A stretch of DNA of 16,043 nucleotides from CAYPZL01 sp964415045 (GCA_964415045.1 CAYPZL010000134.1:1-16043), one strand, 5' to 3'; positions 1 to 7,555 are shown, counted from the first letter of the stretch. Numbers and translations: made by a program. The notes: generated from the letters alone by a model not told the origin.

Positions 1-8
1 ACGTTCTC

Positions 9-42
9 GGGAGGAAAAATCGACAAGAAGATTTTTCCTCCC
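9..42. repeat. Perfect 13-bp inverted repeat (hairpin) upstream of nifU
   Basis: The arms GGGAGGAAAAATC (9-21) and GATTTTTCCTCCC (30-42) are exactly complementary around an 8-nt loop (22-29). The hairpin ends 69 nt before the nifU start. No T-run follows the right arm, although the arm itself contains five Ts, so a classical intrinsic terminator for an upstream gene is possible but not typical. The left arm carries a GGAGG sequence that the right arm would mask. It could equally be a leader structure or protein-binding site for nifUS. The structure is seen directly; its role is inference. Confidence 0.6.
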
Positions 43-111
43 TAAAGTAAGCCTACTCTCCATTTTGCAAAAGTTCAATCAAGACTAAAAACTCAACACT
101 TGGAACGAACC

Positions 112-993
112 ATGTGGGAATATACTGACAAAGTGCGGGATCATTTCTTCAATCCCCGCAACGTGGGGGAGATCGAAGATGCGGACGGCGTAGGGGAGGT
201 CGGGTCGCTGGCCTGCGGCGACGCGTTGAAGCTGATGTTCAAGCTCGACGAGAACGGCCGCATCGCGGAAGCCAAGTTCAAGACGTTTGGCTGCGCCAGC
301 GCGATCGCCACGTCGAGCGTCCTGACCGAGCTGATCAAGGGCAAGACGCTCGACGAGGCGCTGAACGTGACGAACAAGGACATCGCCGACTACCTGGGCG
401 GCCTGCCCGAGCAGAAAATGCATTGCTCCGTGATGGGCCGCGAGGCGCTGGAGGCCGCGGTGGAGAACTACCGCACCGGAGGTCAGAAGAAGCACGAGTT
501 GGAAGGCCGGATCGTCTGCACCTGTTTCGGCGTCACCGAGGAAGAGATCGAACGCGTCATACGCGAGAACGATCTGACCACCGTCGAGCAGGTAACGAAT
601 TATTGCAAGGCCGGCGGCGGTTGTGGCGGTTGTCACGGCGAGATCGAGAAGATCATCGTCCGGGTCCAGGGCGACAAGGTCAAGGAGCCGCCCGCGCCGG
701 CGCCGGCGAAGGGCAAGAAACTGACCAACATCCAGAAGATCCAGCTCGTCCAGCAGACGATCAACGAGCAGATTCGCCCGGCCCTGCGGGCCCACGGCGG
801 CAACATCGAGCTGATCGACGTGGAAGGCGACAAGGTCATCGTGGCGTTTCGCGGCATGTGCGCCCAATGCAAGCTGGCCGAGTTTACCATGAAGGACGTG
901 GTCGAGGCCAAGCTCCGGGAGTTCGTCTCGGACAGCCTGTACGTCGAAGAGGACAGCGATTCGGTCCAGGAAGAACATCAGCACAGGGAATAG
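112..993 (+). CDS. nifU: NifU-type Fe-S cluster assembly scaffold
   Basis: This is the scaffold on which Fe-S clusters are built from sulfur delivered by NifS, acting in the cytoplasm. The 293-residue protein has all three domains of full-length NifU. The N-terminal IscU-like scaffold has Cys35, Cys61 and Cys105, with Asp37 after the first. The central [2Fe-2S] domain has CTC at 136-138 and CGGC at 171-174. A Pro/Ala/Lys linker (about 192-203) leads to a C-terminal Nfu domain with CAQC (250-253). The ATG at 112 is preferred over a TTG at 100 because the protein then begins MWEYTDKV, as NifU proteins do; only a weak GGA lies upstream. nifS starts 3 nt after the stop, so the two are surely co-transcribed. 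No nitrogenase gene is in view, so this may be the general Fe-S system of an anaerobe. Confidence 0.96.
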   Translation: MWEYTDKVRDHFFNPRNVGEIEDADGVGEVGSLACGDALKLMFKLDENGRIAEAKFKTFGCASAIATSSVLTELIKGKTLDEALNVTNKDIADYLGGLPEQKMHCSVMGREALEAAVENYRTGGQKKHELEGRIVCTCFGVTEEEIERVIRENDLTTVEQVTNYCKAGGGCGGCHGEIEKIIVRVQGDKVKEPPAPAPAKGKKLTNIQKIQLVQQTINEQIRPALRAHGGNIELIDVEGDKVIVAFRGMCAQCKLAEFTMKDVVEAKLREFVSDSLYVEEDSDSVQEEHQHRE

Positions 994-996
994 ACG

Positions 997-2154
997 ATGA
1001 GGACGATTTACTTCGATAACAACGCGACGACGAAGGTGGCCGACGAAGTCTTCGAGGCGATGCAGCCGTACTTCTGCGATTTTTACGGCAACCCCTCGAG
1101 CATGCACACCTTCGGCGGACAGGTCGGCATACGGATTCGCGAGGCCCGGCAACGCGTGGCCGATCTGCTGGGCTGCGATCCCGGCGAGGTCATCTTCACC
1201 AGTTGCGGGACCGAGAGCGACAACGCCGCTATTCATGGGACGCTGGCGGCGGCGCCCCACAAACACACGATCATCACGACCCGCGTAGAGCATCCAGGGG
1301 TCCTGGCCGTCTGCCGCGAGCTGGAAAACCACGGGTATACCGTGATCGAACTGGGCGTGGACAAGCGGGGCCGGCTCGACCTGGCCGAGCTCGAGCACCA
1401 TCTCGACGACGACGTGGCTCTGGTGACGATCATGTCGGCCAACAACGAAACCGGCGTGGTCTTCCCCGTGGAAGAGATCGCCGAGAGGGTGACCGACCGT
1501 GGGATCGTTTTCCATACCGACGCCGTTCAGATCGTGGGGAAGGTCCCGTTGAACCTCTCGCAGAGCCGCATCAATCTGCTGAGTCTGTCCGGGCACAAGC
1601 TGCATGCCCCCAAGGGAGTCGGGGTCCTCTACGTCAAGAAGGGCACCCGGCTCAGCCCCTGGCTGCTCGGGGGACACCAGGAGGGTGGACGCCGCGCGGG
1701 CACCGAAAACGTGCCGGGCATCGTGGCGCTGGGCAAGGCCTGTGAGCTGGCCGCCGAAGGCATGGACGACGAGAACACGCGGGTCAGGGCGCTGCGCGAC
1801 AAGCTGGAACGTGGGATTCTGGAAAGCTGCCCGGACAGCCGCGTCAACGGCGACACCGAACATCGGCTTCCCAACACCACCAACATCAGCTTCGAGTACA
1901 TCGAGGGCGAAGCGATTCTGCTGCTGCTGGACCGGTACGGCATCTGCGCCAGCAGCGGTTCGGCCTGCACTTCCGGCTCGCTGGAGCCCTCCCACGTTCT
2001 CCGCGCGATGGGCGTGCCCTTCACCGCCGCGCACGGTTCGGTGCGCTTCAGCCTCAGCCGCTACAACACCGAGGAAGAGGTCGATTTTACCATCGAAAAA
2101 ATGCCCGAAATCATCACCCGCCTCCGCGAACTCTCCCCCTTCGTCGCCACGTAG
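997..2154 (+). CDS. nifS: NifS-type cysteine desulfurase
   Basis: This PLP enzyme converts L-cysteine to L-alanine and passes the sulfur as a persulfide to the NifU scaffold. The 385-residue length is normal for NifS. Visible residues are the N-terminal FDNNATT motif, His99 (VEHP), Asp175 and Gln178 for the cofactor ring, the PLP lysine Lys201 in SGHKLHAPKG, and the sulfur-carrying Cys324 in SSGSACTSG. The short catalytic loop places it in the NifS/IscS group (class I) rather than SufS. It begins 3 nt after nifU with AGGGA a few bases upstream. Nothing in it looks degraded. Downstream there is no obvious terminator, but a separate promoter begins about 100 nt later. Confidence 0.96.
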   Translation: MRTIYFDNNATTKVADEVFEAMQPYFCDFYGNPSSMHTFGGQVGIRIREARQRVADLLGCDPGEVIFTSCGTESDNAAIHGTLAAAPHKHTIITTRVEHPGVLAVCRELENHGYTVIELGVDKRGRLDLAELEHHLDDDVALVTIMSANNETGVVFPVEEIAERVTDRGIVFHTDAVQIVGKVPLNLSQSRINLLSLSGHKLHAPKGVGVLYVKKGTRLSPWLLGGHQEGGRRAGTENVPGIVALGKACELAAEGMDDENTRVRALRDKLERGILESCPDSRVNGDTEHRLPNTTNISFEYIEGEAILLLLDRYGICASSGSACTSGSLEPSHVLRAMGVPFTAAHGSVRFSLSRYNTEEEVDFTIEKMPEIITRLRELSPFVAT

Positions 2155-2254
2155 CGCATGGTCGAATACCTCGCGAGATGGTCATGGCTGGCCCCACGCG
2201 GCGGGAAATGCGTCCTCTCCATGAGATTACGTCCTTTCTTGGCGATCCAATCCA

Positions 2255-2283
2255 TTGCTACGATGTCCCATTCGCGGTAGAAT
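2255..2283 (+). promoter_or_regulatory. Sigma70-like promoter for the PIN/antitoxin module
   Basis: A -35 element TTGCTA (2255-2260) and a -10 element TAGAAT (2278-2283) are separated by exactly 17 nt. The predicted start is near 2290, giving a leader of about 40 nt before the ATG at 2329. The elements match consensus at 4/6 and 5/6 positions. The promoter lies in the 174-nt gap after nifS, suggesting that the toxin-antitoxin-like run is transcribed separately from nifUS. Confidence 0.5.
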
Positions 2284-2328
2284 AGCAGTTGCAGGGTATC
2301 TGCCCCATGTGATTTGGCAGGCTCCAAA

Positions 2329-2577
2329 ATGAAGCGATTTCGGGTAAACGCAGACACATCGGTTTTTGGTGGCTGCTTTGACGATGAATTTGTCGAAGCA
2401 AGCATGGCTTTTTTCGATGCCGTGAGGGGCGATCGTTTTGTTCTTGTTGTCTCGCCCACCGTGCTTGCGGAGTTGCAGCGAGCGCCGGAACAAGTGCGAA
2501 AGGTCTTGGTGGATCTTCCGACGGAGGCAATCGAGTTCATCTACTCGCCCAGGGAGGTGGTGGCAAGTGAGGAATAA
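2329..2577 (+). CDS. PIN-like toxin remnant with in-frame internal deletion
   Basis: The first 70 residues match the start of a family of PIN-like proteins of about 150 residues: ADTSVFGGCFDDEF near the N-terminus with the first acidic residue Asp8, then SPTVLAEL with Glu48, then APEQVRKVL. Residues 71-82 (IYSPREVVASEE) resemble the very C-terminus of the same family. What normally lies between, including the DA.H.A.A segment and the SWNF.HIV segment, is absent, roughly 65-75 residues. The frame is intact through the junction near nt 2530-2545. As it stands it should lack nuclease activity. The ATG at 2329 is preferred over a TTG at 2314, with GGCAGG upstream. It overlaps the antitoxin gene by 11 nt. 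Family recognition is from memory of related sequences, not from a search. Confidence 0.7.
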   Translation: MKRFRVNADTSVFGGCFDDEFVEASMAFFDAVRGDRFVLVVSPTVLAELQRAPEQVRKVLVDLPTEAIEFIYSPREVVASEE

Positions 2578-2752
2578 GACATTCGATTGCGTCGAGATGA
2601 AATGGGAGATTCAGCAGCAGATGCGAAAGGAATTCGCGGGGGTTCCTGAGGCGAAAGCTCGAGAGATACAGATGCGCCAGGTCGCGGAGGATCCAATTCT
2701 GGGGCCCTTCTATAGGCAAGTGATCGGGAGGGAAAGACTGAAACGAGAATGA
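2567..2752 (+). CDS. Small antitoxin-like protein paired with PIN-like toxin
   Basis: This 61-residue protein starts at a GTG 11 nt inside the end of the PIN-like gene. GGGAGG (2552-2557) lies at a good distance upstream, which decides the start. Its opening KTFDCVEMK is typical of the small proteins that follow PIN-like nucleases in toxin-antitoxin pairs. The rest is charged and probably helical (QQQMRKEFAGVPEAKAREI), with no membrane segment. It appears complete although its partner is internally deleted. An orphan antitoxin kept after toxin loss is a reasonable reading. The stop TGA overlaps the ATG of the next gene (ATGA), implying translational coupling. Confidence 0.7.
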   Translation: MRNKTFDCVEMKWEIQQQMRKEFAGVPEAKAREIQMRQVAEDPILGPFYRQVIGRERLKRE

Positions 2753-3171
2753 AGACCGGTCCGGAATATCGCAAGCGAGAAGGTCCTTCTCGGCTTTCTG
2801 CGGAAGAGACTGGGACGAATACGGTCTGCGGAGACGGACGAGGCCTTTCCTCCTCGAAGGCGGTATCCGGCAGACAGCGACCGTGGGGCGAATGGCTGGG
2901 GTACGGCATCAATGGGGTTTTGATCTGGCTGGCTCTGAGTTTTCTTAGGTGCCGCACAGGTCAGAATCTCTTCATGGGACCGCTCGTTCCCATCATATTC
3001 GGGCTTCTCGCTGTTGGCCTTCTTGTGGGCCTGCCGCTATCGTGCAAGTCTTTGTTTCGAGGTCGGAAGGTGGACGGGATCGTCGGTGTCATCTTGTCTC
3101 TGACGTCCTTGCCGGTCTTTACGCTCTTGTTCATGCTGATTGCCCGCGCAAAACACTTTACATTCTATTGA
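2749..3171 (+). CDS. Small three-helix membrane protein, unknown function
   Basis: This 140-residue protein is not recognised. The first 45 residues are polar and low in structure. They are followed by three likely membrane segments at about 49-67, 74-97 and 108-132, with basic connecting loops (CKSLFRGRK) that suggest which ends stay in the cytoplasm. The ATG overlaps the stop of the antitoxin-like gene as ATGA, and no better in-frame start exists before the first helix. If the polar stretch is not translated, the true gene would have to use a rare start. The tight overlap suggests expression with the antitoxin, but a functional link is only inference. Confidence 0.6.
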   Translation: MKTGPEYRKREGPSRLSAEETGTNTVCGDGRGLSSSKAVSGRQRPWGEWLGYGINGVLIWLALSFLRCRTGQNLFMGPLVPIIFGLLAVGLLVGLPLSCKSLFRGRKVDGIVGVILSLTSLPVFTLLFMLIARAKHFTFY

Positions 3172-3220
3172 GAATGCGTGACGATTCACTGTCCGAGCAA
3201 TTCGCTCGCAGGGGAACGCC

Positions 3221-4108
3221 ATGAAAGAGAAGAAGACAGTCAGAAGGCTCAAGAAGGTCGCCGAGGCAGCGTCGGACGGTTCGTCAAGCATTCCTGCGGC
3301 GCGGTATGTGGAGCCGGAGCGAAAGGACCGGCGCACGATCAAGAACAAGGTCTACGAGAAGGAGCTGGCGCGGCTGCAAGTCGAGCTGGTGGAACTGCAG
3401 GAGTGGATCAAGCACAAAGGACTGAAGGTCGTCGTGATCTTTGAGGGGCGGGATGCCGCGGGCAAGGGCGGTGTGATCAAGCGCATCACGCAGCGACTGA
3501 ATCCCCGTATCTGCCGCGTCGTCGCCCTCGCCACGCCGACCGAGCGGGAAACGACCCAGTGGTACTTTCAGCGCTACGTCCCGCACCTGCCGGCCGCCGG
3601 CGAGATGGTCCTGTTCGACCGAAGCTGGTACAACCGGGCCGGCGTCGAGCGGGTGATGGGCTTCTGCACGGAAGAGGAGTATCGCGAGTTTTTCCGGTCC
3701 TGTCCCGAGTTCGAGCGGATGCTGATTCGCTCCGGCATCCTCCTGATCAAGTACTGGTTCTCCGTTTCGGATGAGGAGCAGGAACGCCGCTTCCAGGACC
3801 GCCTCAGCGACCCGGTCAAGCGGTGGAAGCTCAGCCCGATGGACATGGAATCCCGGGCCCGCTGGGTCGAGTATTCCAGGGCCAAGGACGAGATGTTCCG
3901 GTACACCGATATCAAACAGGCTCCGTGGTACGTGGTGCCGGCCGACAACAAGAAACGCGCCCGCCTGAACTGCATCAGCCATTTGCTCAGTCTCATCCCC
4001 TACAAAGACCTGAAGCCCGAGCCGGTGGAGCTGCCGCCCCGACAGAAAGACAAAGGGTACATTCGCCCGCCCATCACCGACCAGACGTTCGTTCCCGAAA
4101 TCTACTGA
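3221..4108 (+). CDS. ppk2: Polyphosphate kinase 2 (class I type)
   Basis: PPK2 enzymes move phosphate between polyphosphate and nucleotides, usually using polyphosphate to rebuild NTPs from NDPs, in the cytoplasm. The 295-residue length fits a single-domain PPK2. The Walker A region is EGRDAAGKGG (75-84) and the second nucleotide-site motif is FDRSWYNR (132-139). The family segment SDPVKRWKLSPMD (196-208) and the later APWYVVPADNKKRARLN (234-250) are also present. The first 40 residues are a basic extension before the core. AGGGGA lies 6 nt before the ATG. It follows the membrane-protein gene after 49 nt. The single-domain arrangement and motifs suggest class I, but the nucleotide preference cannot be read from sequence alone. 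Confidence 0.93.
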   Translation: MKEKKTVRRLKKVAEAASDGSSSIPAARYVEPERKDRRTIKNKVYEKELARLQVELVELQEWIKHKGLKVVVIFEGRDAAGKGGVIKRITQRLNPRICRVVALATPTERETTQWYFQRYVPHLPAAGEMVLFDRSWYNRAGVERVMGFCTEEEYREFFRSCPEFERMLIRSGILLIKYWFSVSDEEQERRFQDRLSDPVKRWKLSPMDMESRARWVEYSRAKDEMFRYTDIKQAPWYVVPADNKKRARLNCISHLLSLIPYKDLKPEPVELPPRQKDKGYIRPPITDQTFVPEIY

Positions 4109-4190
4109 CCCCCATGCCCGAACATGTCCCCGTCGCAAAAACGCGGCTTCGCGTGTGCCGGTCTTGCCGATCAACCAGGAGTGGTTTGCC

Positions 4191-4469
4191 ATGTCGTTTT
4201 TTGAAGCTGCGATGCTTGTTTGTTTCGGGGTCAGTTGGCCCGTCTCCATCGCCAAGGCCCTGCGCACGAAAGTGGTCGCGGGCAAGAGTCCGCTGTTCAT
4301 GGCGATTGTCTGCTTGGGCTATCTCAGCGGCGTCGTTCATAAGGCCCTCTATTCCTTCGACTGGATCATCGCCCTCTACGGTGTGAACTTCGTTCTGGTA
4401 GCCGTCGATCTGTCCCTCTACTTCCTGTACTGCGGTAGAAACGAGATCGAACGCAGGGACGGTGTCTGA
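4191..4469 (+). CDS. PQ-loop/SemiSWEET-like small membrane protein
   Basis: This 92-residue protein has three predicted membrane helices at about 3-23, 33-52 and 57-80, the three-helix bundle expected of a SemiSWEET-like half transporter. The first helix holds GVSWPVSI, a proline-containing motif in the position of the PQ signature, and a KSPLF segment opens the second helix. Such proteins work as dimers moving small solutes, but the substrate here is unknown. The ATG at 4191 is chosen because AGGAG (4177-4181) sits 9 nt upstream; an upstream GTG at 4155 has no such site. It lies 82 nt after ppk2. Confidence 0.7.
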   Translation: MSFFEAAMLVCFGVSWPVSIAKALRTKVVAGKSPLFMAIVCLGYLSGVVHKALYSFDWIIALYGVNFVLVAVDLSLYFLYCGRNEIERRDGV

Positions 4470-4482
4470 ACGATGACCGATG

Positions 4483-4499
4483 CGCCGCTCCTGGCGGCG
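4483..4499 (+). terminator. GC-rich hairpin after the PQ-loop gene
   Basis: CGCCGC (4483-4488) and GCGGCG (4494-4499) form a 6-bp stem with a 5-nt loop, 13 nt after the stop codon at 4469. No T-run follows, so it is a weak terminator candidate, but it sits exactly between one gene and the promoter of the next operon. Confidence 0.3.
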
Positions 4500-4511
4500 A
4501 GCTTCCGCTCA

Positions 4512-4520
4512 TGGTATGAT
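4512..4520 (+). promoter_or_regulatory. Extended -10 promoter for the carbohydrate operon
   Basis: TGG followed by TATGAT (4515-4520) forms an extended -10 element matching consensus at 5 of 6 positions. The -35 region (CTGGCG, 4491-4496) is poor, as is common with extended -10 promoters, and it overlaps the preceding hairpin. Transcription would start near 4527, leaving a leader of about 93 nt before the GH2 start. Confidence 0.4.
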
Positions 4521-4569
4521 GCTCAGGAATGGCCGAATCGGATCGTGCGATGGACATGGAGTACACTGT

Positions 4570-4623
4570 ATGGCCAACAAGAAGAAACTACAAAACAAGA
4601 CCGATCAGGAGCCGCGCCTATGA
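4570..4623 (+). CDS. Possible 17-residue leader peptide coupled to GH2 gene
   Basis: A short frame reads MANKKKLQNKTDQEPRL and stops with a TGA that overlaps the GH2 start as ATGA (4620-4623). GGAG (4558-4561) lies 8 nt before its ATG. The peptide is lysine-rich and hydrophilic. The start signal and exact overlap are what translational coupling looks like, but a frame this short can occur by chance. It could also be a decayed gene start. Confidence 0.3.
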   Translation: MANKKKLQNKTDQEPRL

Positions 4624-7544
4624 CGTCACATGGTCAGCCCCGGTTCGATCGACGGCGTATCGCCGTGAGAAAGCCAGTCACGCAATCGCTCCTGCTTGCG
4701 ACGCTCGTTGTTGGCTGTGTACATTCCACTTTGGCGGCGGAAACGACGCTCCCGCTGGCCGGGACCTGGAAATTCCGTCTCGACCCCGAGGACGTCGGCG
4801 TGACGGAAAAGTGGTCTGCCCGGGAGTTTGAGGACACCGTCCAACTGCCCGGCACGACCGATGAGAACCACAAGGGCATCAAGAAGGACGAACGATGCAC
4901 TGATCGGCTCTCTCGCGTGTGGTATTGGAAGGGGCCGGCCTGGTATCAACGCGAGGTCGTCATCCCCGACTCGTGGAAAGGCAAGCGAATCACGCTGTTC
5001 CTGGAGCGGACCAAGAACACCCGCGTGTGGGTCGACCGGACGTTTTGCGGTTGGGAAGATACGCTCAGCGCCCCCCAGGTTTTCGATCTGACCGGTGCGA
5101 TGACGCCGGGCGAACATACGATCACCGTACTGGTCGATAACGCCAAACTGCCGCCGGTAGGTCCCGCCCATGCGGTTGATGAGCGGACGCAGACCAACTG
5201 GAACGGTATCATCGGCAAGATCGAGCTCCGCGCCACCGCCCCGGTCTGGCTCGATGACATACAGGTCTATCCGAACGCAAAGGAGAAAAAGGCCCGCGTT
5301 CGCGTGGTGGTCGGCAACATCACCGGCAAGGCGGCCTCGGGCCGAATCACGGTGGCGTGCGCGAGCTACAATGTCGCCAAACCGTCAACGTTCAGGACGC
5401 AATCGGTCGAGGTCAAAGCCCCCGAGCGGGAGAACGTCGTCGAGTTCACGTATGAACCGGGCGACGATGTGCCGCTGTGGGACGAATTCCAGCCGGCAAT
5501 GCTGCGGTTGACTTTGAATCTTGAAACAAAGGCAGACGGCGAACCGTTCAGCAATCAGCGATCGGTCAGCTTCGGCATGCGTGATTTTACCAGGGAGCGT
5601 AACCGGTTACTCATCAACGGCAACAGGGTCTTTCTACGGGGCCGGACCGATTCGGCCAACTACCCTCTGACCGGCTATCCACCGATGGACAAGGCCGGCT
5701 GGCGACGGCTCCTTTCGATCACCAAGTCGTGGGGCATCAACCACTACCGCTTCCATTCGTGGTGTCCGCCCGAGGCGGCCTTCGAGGCGGCCGACGAATT
5801 AGGCGTGTATTTCCAGGCGGAACTGCCGAACAAGCGCAGCGGTTTTCAAGCCCCCGAGAACAAGGAGGCGGCCATCCACAACATCGACCGGCTCGACGTG
5901 GAAAGCGCCGAAACCAAGGTCTCGCTGTATGACTACGGCAAGCGCGAGGGGGAACTGATCTTCAGAAACTTCGGCAACCACCCGTCGTTCGTCATGTTCA
6001 CCCTCGGCAACGAGCTGGGTCGCACCAAAGGTATGTTCGACCTGGTCGCCCGCTTCAGAAAGACCGACCCACGTCATCTCTACGCCCAGGCGAGCAATGC
6101 CATGCACTGGAATCCCAGCCTCGCTGAAGGCGACGATTTCTGGGTGACCGGGAAAGTGAAAAAGGATGCGCTTCCGCTTCGCGGCTCCTTCTCGGTTCTC
6201 GATTTCTCCAAACCGCCTATCGAGAGCTTTCCTCCCTCGACGATGTTCGACTTCAGCGAGTCGATCGCAGGCATCCAGGTTCCGATGATCGGTCATGAAA
6301 CCGGCCAGTATCAGGTTTACCCGGATTACCGGGATATCCCCAAGTTCACAGGCGTCGTCAGGGCAAGAAACTACGAGATATTCCGCGAGCGACTCAAGGA
6401 GGCGGGCATGCTCGACCAGGCTCACGACTTTGTGATGGCCTCGGGCGCGCTGTCGGCTATCTGTTACCGCGAGGACATCGAAATGGCCTTGAGGACACCG
6501 GGCATGGGCGGCATCCAACTGCTCGACATCCAGGACTTCCCGGGCCAGGGCACGGCGCTGGTCGGCATGCTCAATGACTTCTATGAATCCAAAGGAGTGA
6601 TAGAACCGGAAATCTGGCGACAGTTCTGCTGTGAGACGGTTCCATTGCTTCGCATGAAGAAATATACCTGGACGACCGATGAGACGTTCATCGGCCGGGT
6701 ACAGGTGGCCCATTACGGTCCGGCTGACATCAAAGACGCGCAGGTAACCTGGACGGTTACAGACAGCAACGGTAAACACATCGTGGCTGAGGCGTTTGAT
6801 AGAGTGACGATCGAGCAGGGTACGGTTTTTGATGTGGATATGTTTTCCATGCCGCTTGAGAAGGTGGCCGTTCCCCAGAGACTGACAATCACGCTGGCGA
6901 TCGAAGGGACGAAGTATCTCAACGATTACAATATCTGGGTATATCCGCCCAAGGTTGATACCAGGGCTCCAAAGGGCGTGATGGTTACAGACAGCTTCCA
7001 GGCCGAGAAGACTCAGGCACACCTCGCCACAGGCGGCAAGGTCTTGCTGATTCCAAAGCTCGATGAGCTGCCCCGCAGCGTTCCGGGCGGATTCCAGTGC
7101 GACTTCTGGTCACCAATGTTCACGCTGGCTGCCAAAAAGCGGGGCTTCCCACTGCCACCGGGTACACTTGGGATTCTTTGCAACCCGAAATCACCTGCTT
7201 TGGCCAGGTTCCCCACCGATTTTCACAGCAACTGGCAGTGGTGGCATCTTGTGAAGAATTCTCGGCCGATCATGTTTGACGACACGCCGGACGATTACCG
7301 CCCGGTGGTTCAGGTGATTGATAATTTTGCGCGTAACAGCAAGCTTGGTTTGATCGCCGAAACGAAAGTCGGCAAAGGCGGGATGTTAATTTGCGCGATC
7401 GATCTGCTCAGTCATCAGGACAAGCCTGAGGCTCGCCAGTTGCTGCACAGCCTTTTGCAGTATCTCGGATCGAGTGAATTTGCCCCCAAGGCGGAAATCG
7501 ATGTCGAAATTCTCAAGAGACTGTTTCCGGAAATCGTCAAATAG
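4620..7544 (+). CDS. Secreted glycoside hydrolase family 2-like enzyme
   Basis: This 974-residue protein has a long Sec-type leader: basic residues (FDRRRIAVRK), a hydrophobic stretch, and probable cleavage after LAA at 40. A GH2 sugar-binding beta-sandwich (about 45-205; LAGTWKFRLD at 46-55) is followed by an Ig-like domain (about 210-320) and a TIM barrel (about 325-660) with NRLLINGNRVFLRG and HYRFHSW. The likely acid/base is Glu465 in FTLGNELG; Glu560 in IGHETGQY is the best nucleophile candidate but is not in the usual motif. A second Ig-like region and a C-terminal domain (about 780-970; GGFQCDFWSP, HSNWQWWHLVKNSRP) complete it. The ATG at 4620 has AGGAG 8 nt upstream; the frame extends to 4473 but that part looks non-coding. 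It heads the four-gene cassette. Substrate unknown. Confidence 0.85.
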   Translation: MTSHGQPRFDRRRIAVRKPVTQSLLLATLVVGCVHSTLAAETTLPLAGTWKFRLDPEDVGVTEKWSAREFEDTVQLPGTTDENHKGIKKDERCTDRLSRVWYWKGPAWYQREVVIPDSWKGKRITLFLERTKNTRVWVDRTFCGWEDTLSAPQVFDLTGAMTPGEHTITVLVDNAKLPPVGPAHAVDERTQTNWNGIIGKIELRATAPVWLDDIQVYPNAKEKKARVRVVVGNITGKAASGRITVACASYNVAKPSTFRTQSVEVKAPERENVVEFTYEPGDDVPLWDEFQPAMLRLTLNLETKADGEPFSNQRSVSFGMRDFTRERNRLLINGNRVFLRGRTDSANYPLTGYPPMDKAGWRRLLSITKSWGINHYRFHSWCPPEAAFEAADELGVYFQAELPNKRSGFQAPENKEAAIHNIDRLDVESAETKVSLYDYGKREGELIFRNFGNHPSFVMFTLGNELGRTKGMFDLVARFRKTDPRHLYAQASNAMHWNPSLAEGDDFWVTGKVKKDALPLRGSFSVLDFSKPPIESFPPSTMFDFSESIAGIQVPMIGHETGQYQVYPDYRDIPKFTGVVRARNYEIFRERLKEAGMLDQAHDFVMASGALSAICYREDIEMALRTPGMGGIQLLDIQDFPGQGTALVGMLNDFYESKGVIEPEIWRQFCCETVPLLRMKKYTWTTDETFIGRVQVAHYGPADIKDAQVTWTVTDSNGKHIVAEAFDRVTIEQGTVFDVDMFSMPLEKVAVPQRLTITLAIEGTKYLNDYNIWVYPPKVDTRAPKGVMVTDSFQAEKTQAHLATGGKVLLIPKLDELPRSVPGGFQCDFWSPMFTLAAKKRGFPLPPGTLGILCNPKSPALARFPTDFHSNWQWWHLVKNSRPIMFDDTPDDYRPVVQVIDNFARNSKLGLIAETKVGKGGMLICAIDLLSHQDKPEARQLLHSLLQYLGSSEFAPKAEIDVEILKRLFPEIVK

Positions 7545-7555
7545 AGGATGAACTT

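Noticed and set aside
85..2034. 649-codon minus-strand frame opposite nifU-nifS
   Set aside because: It is the antisense shadow of two clearly coding genes, its composition follows their third-codon GC, and it matches no protein pattern.
4136..4154. Hairpin ACGCG-GCTT-CGCGT with five As before it, a terminator if read on the minus strand
   Set aside because: No minus-strand gene ends nearby, and the short 5-bp stem can arise by chance in GC-rich DNA.
4473..4619. 49-residue N-terminal extension of the GH2 protein
   Set aside because: It contains the hairpin and promoter-like sites, has no ribosome site, and would bury the signal peptide; the ATG at 4620 has AGGAG at the right distance.
5799..7022. 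407-codon minus-strand frame inside the GH2 gene
   Set aside because: Antisense shadow of a recognisable enzyme domain with no ribosome site or family signature.
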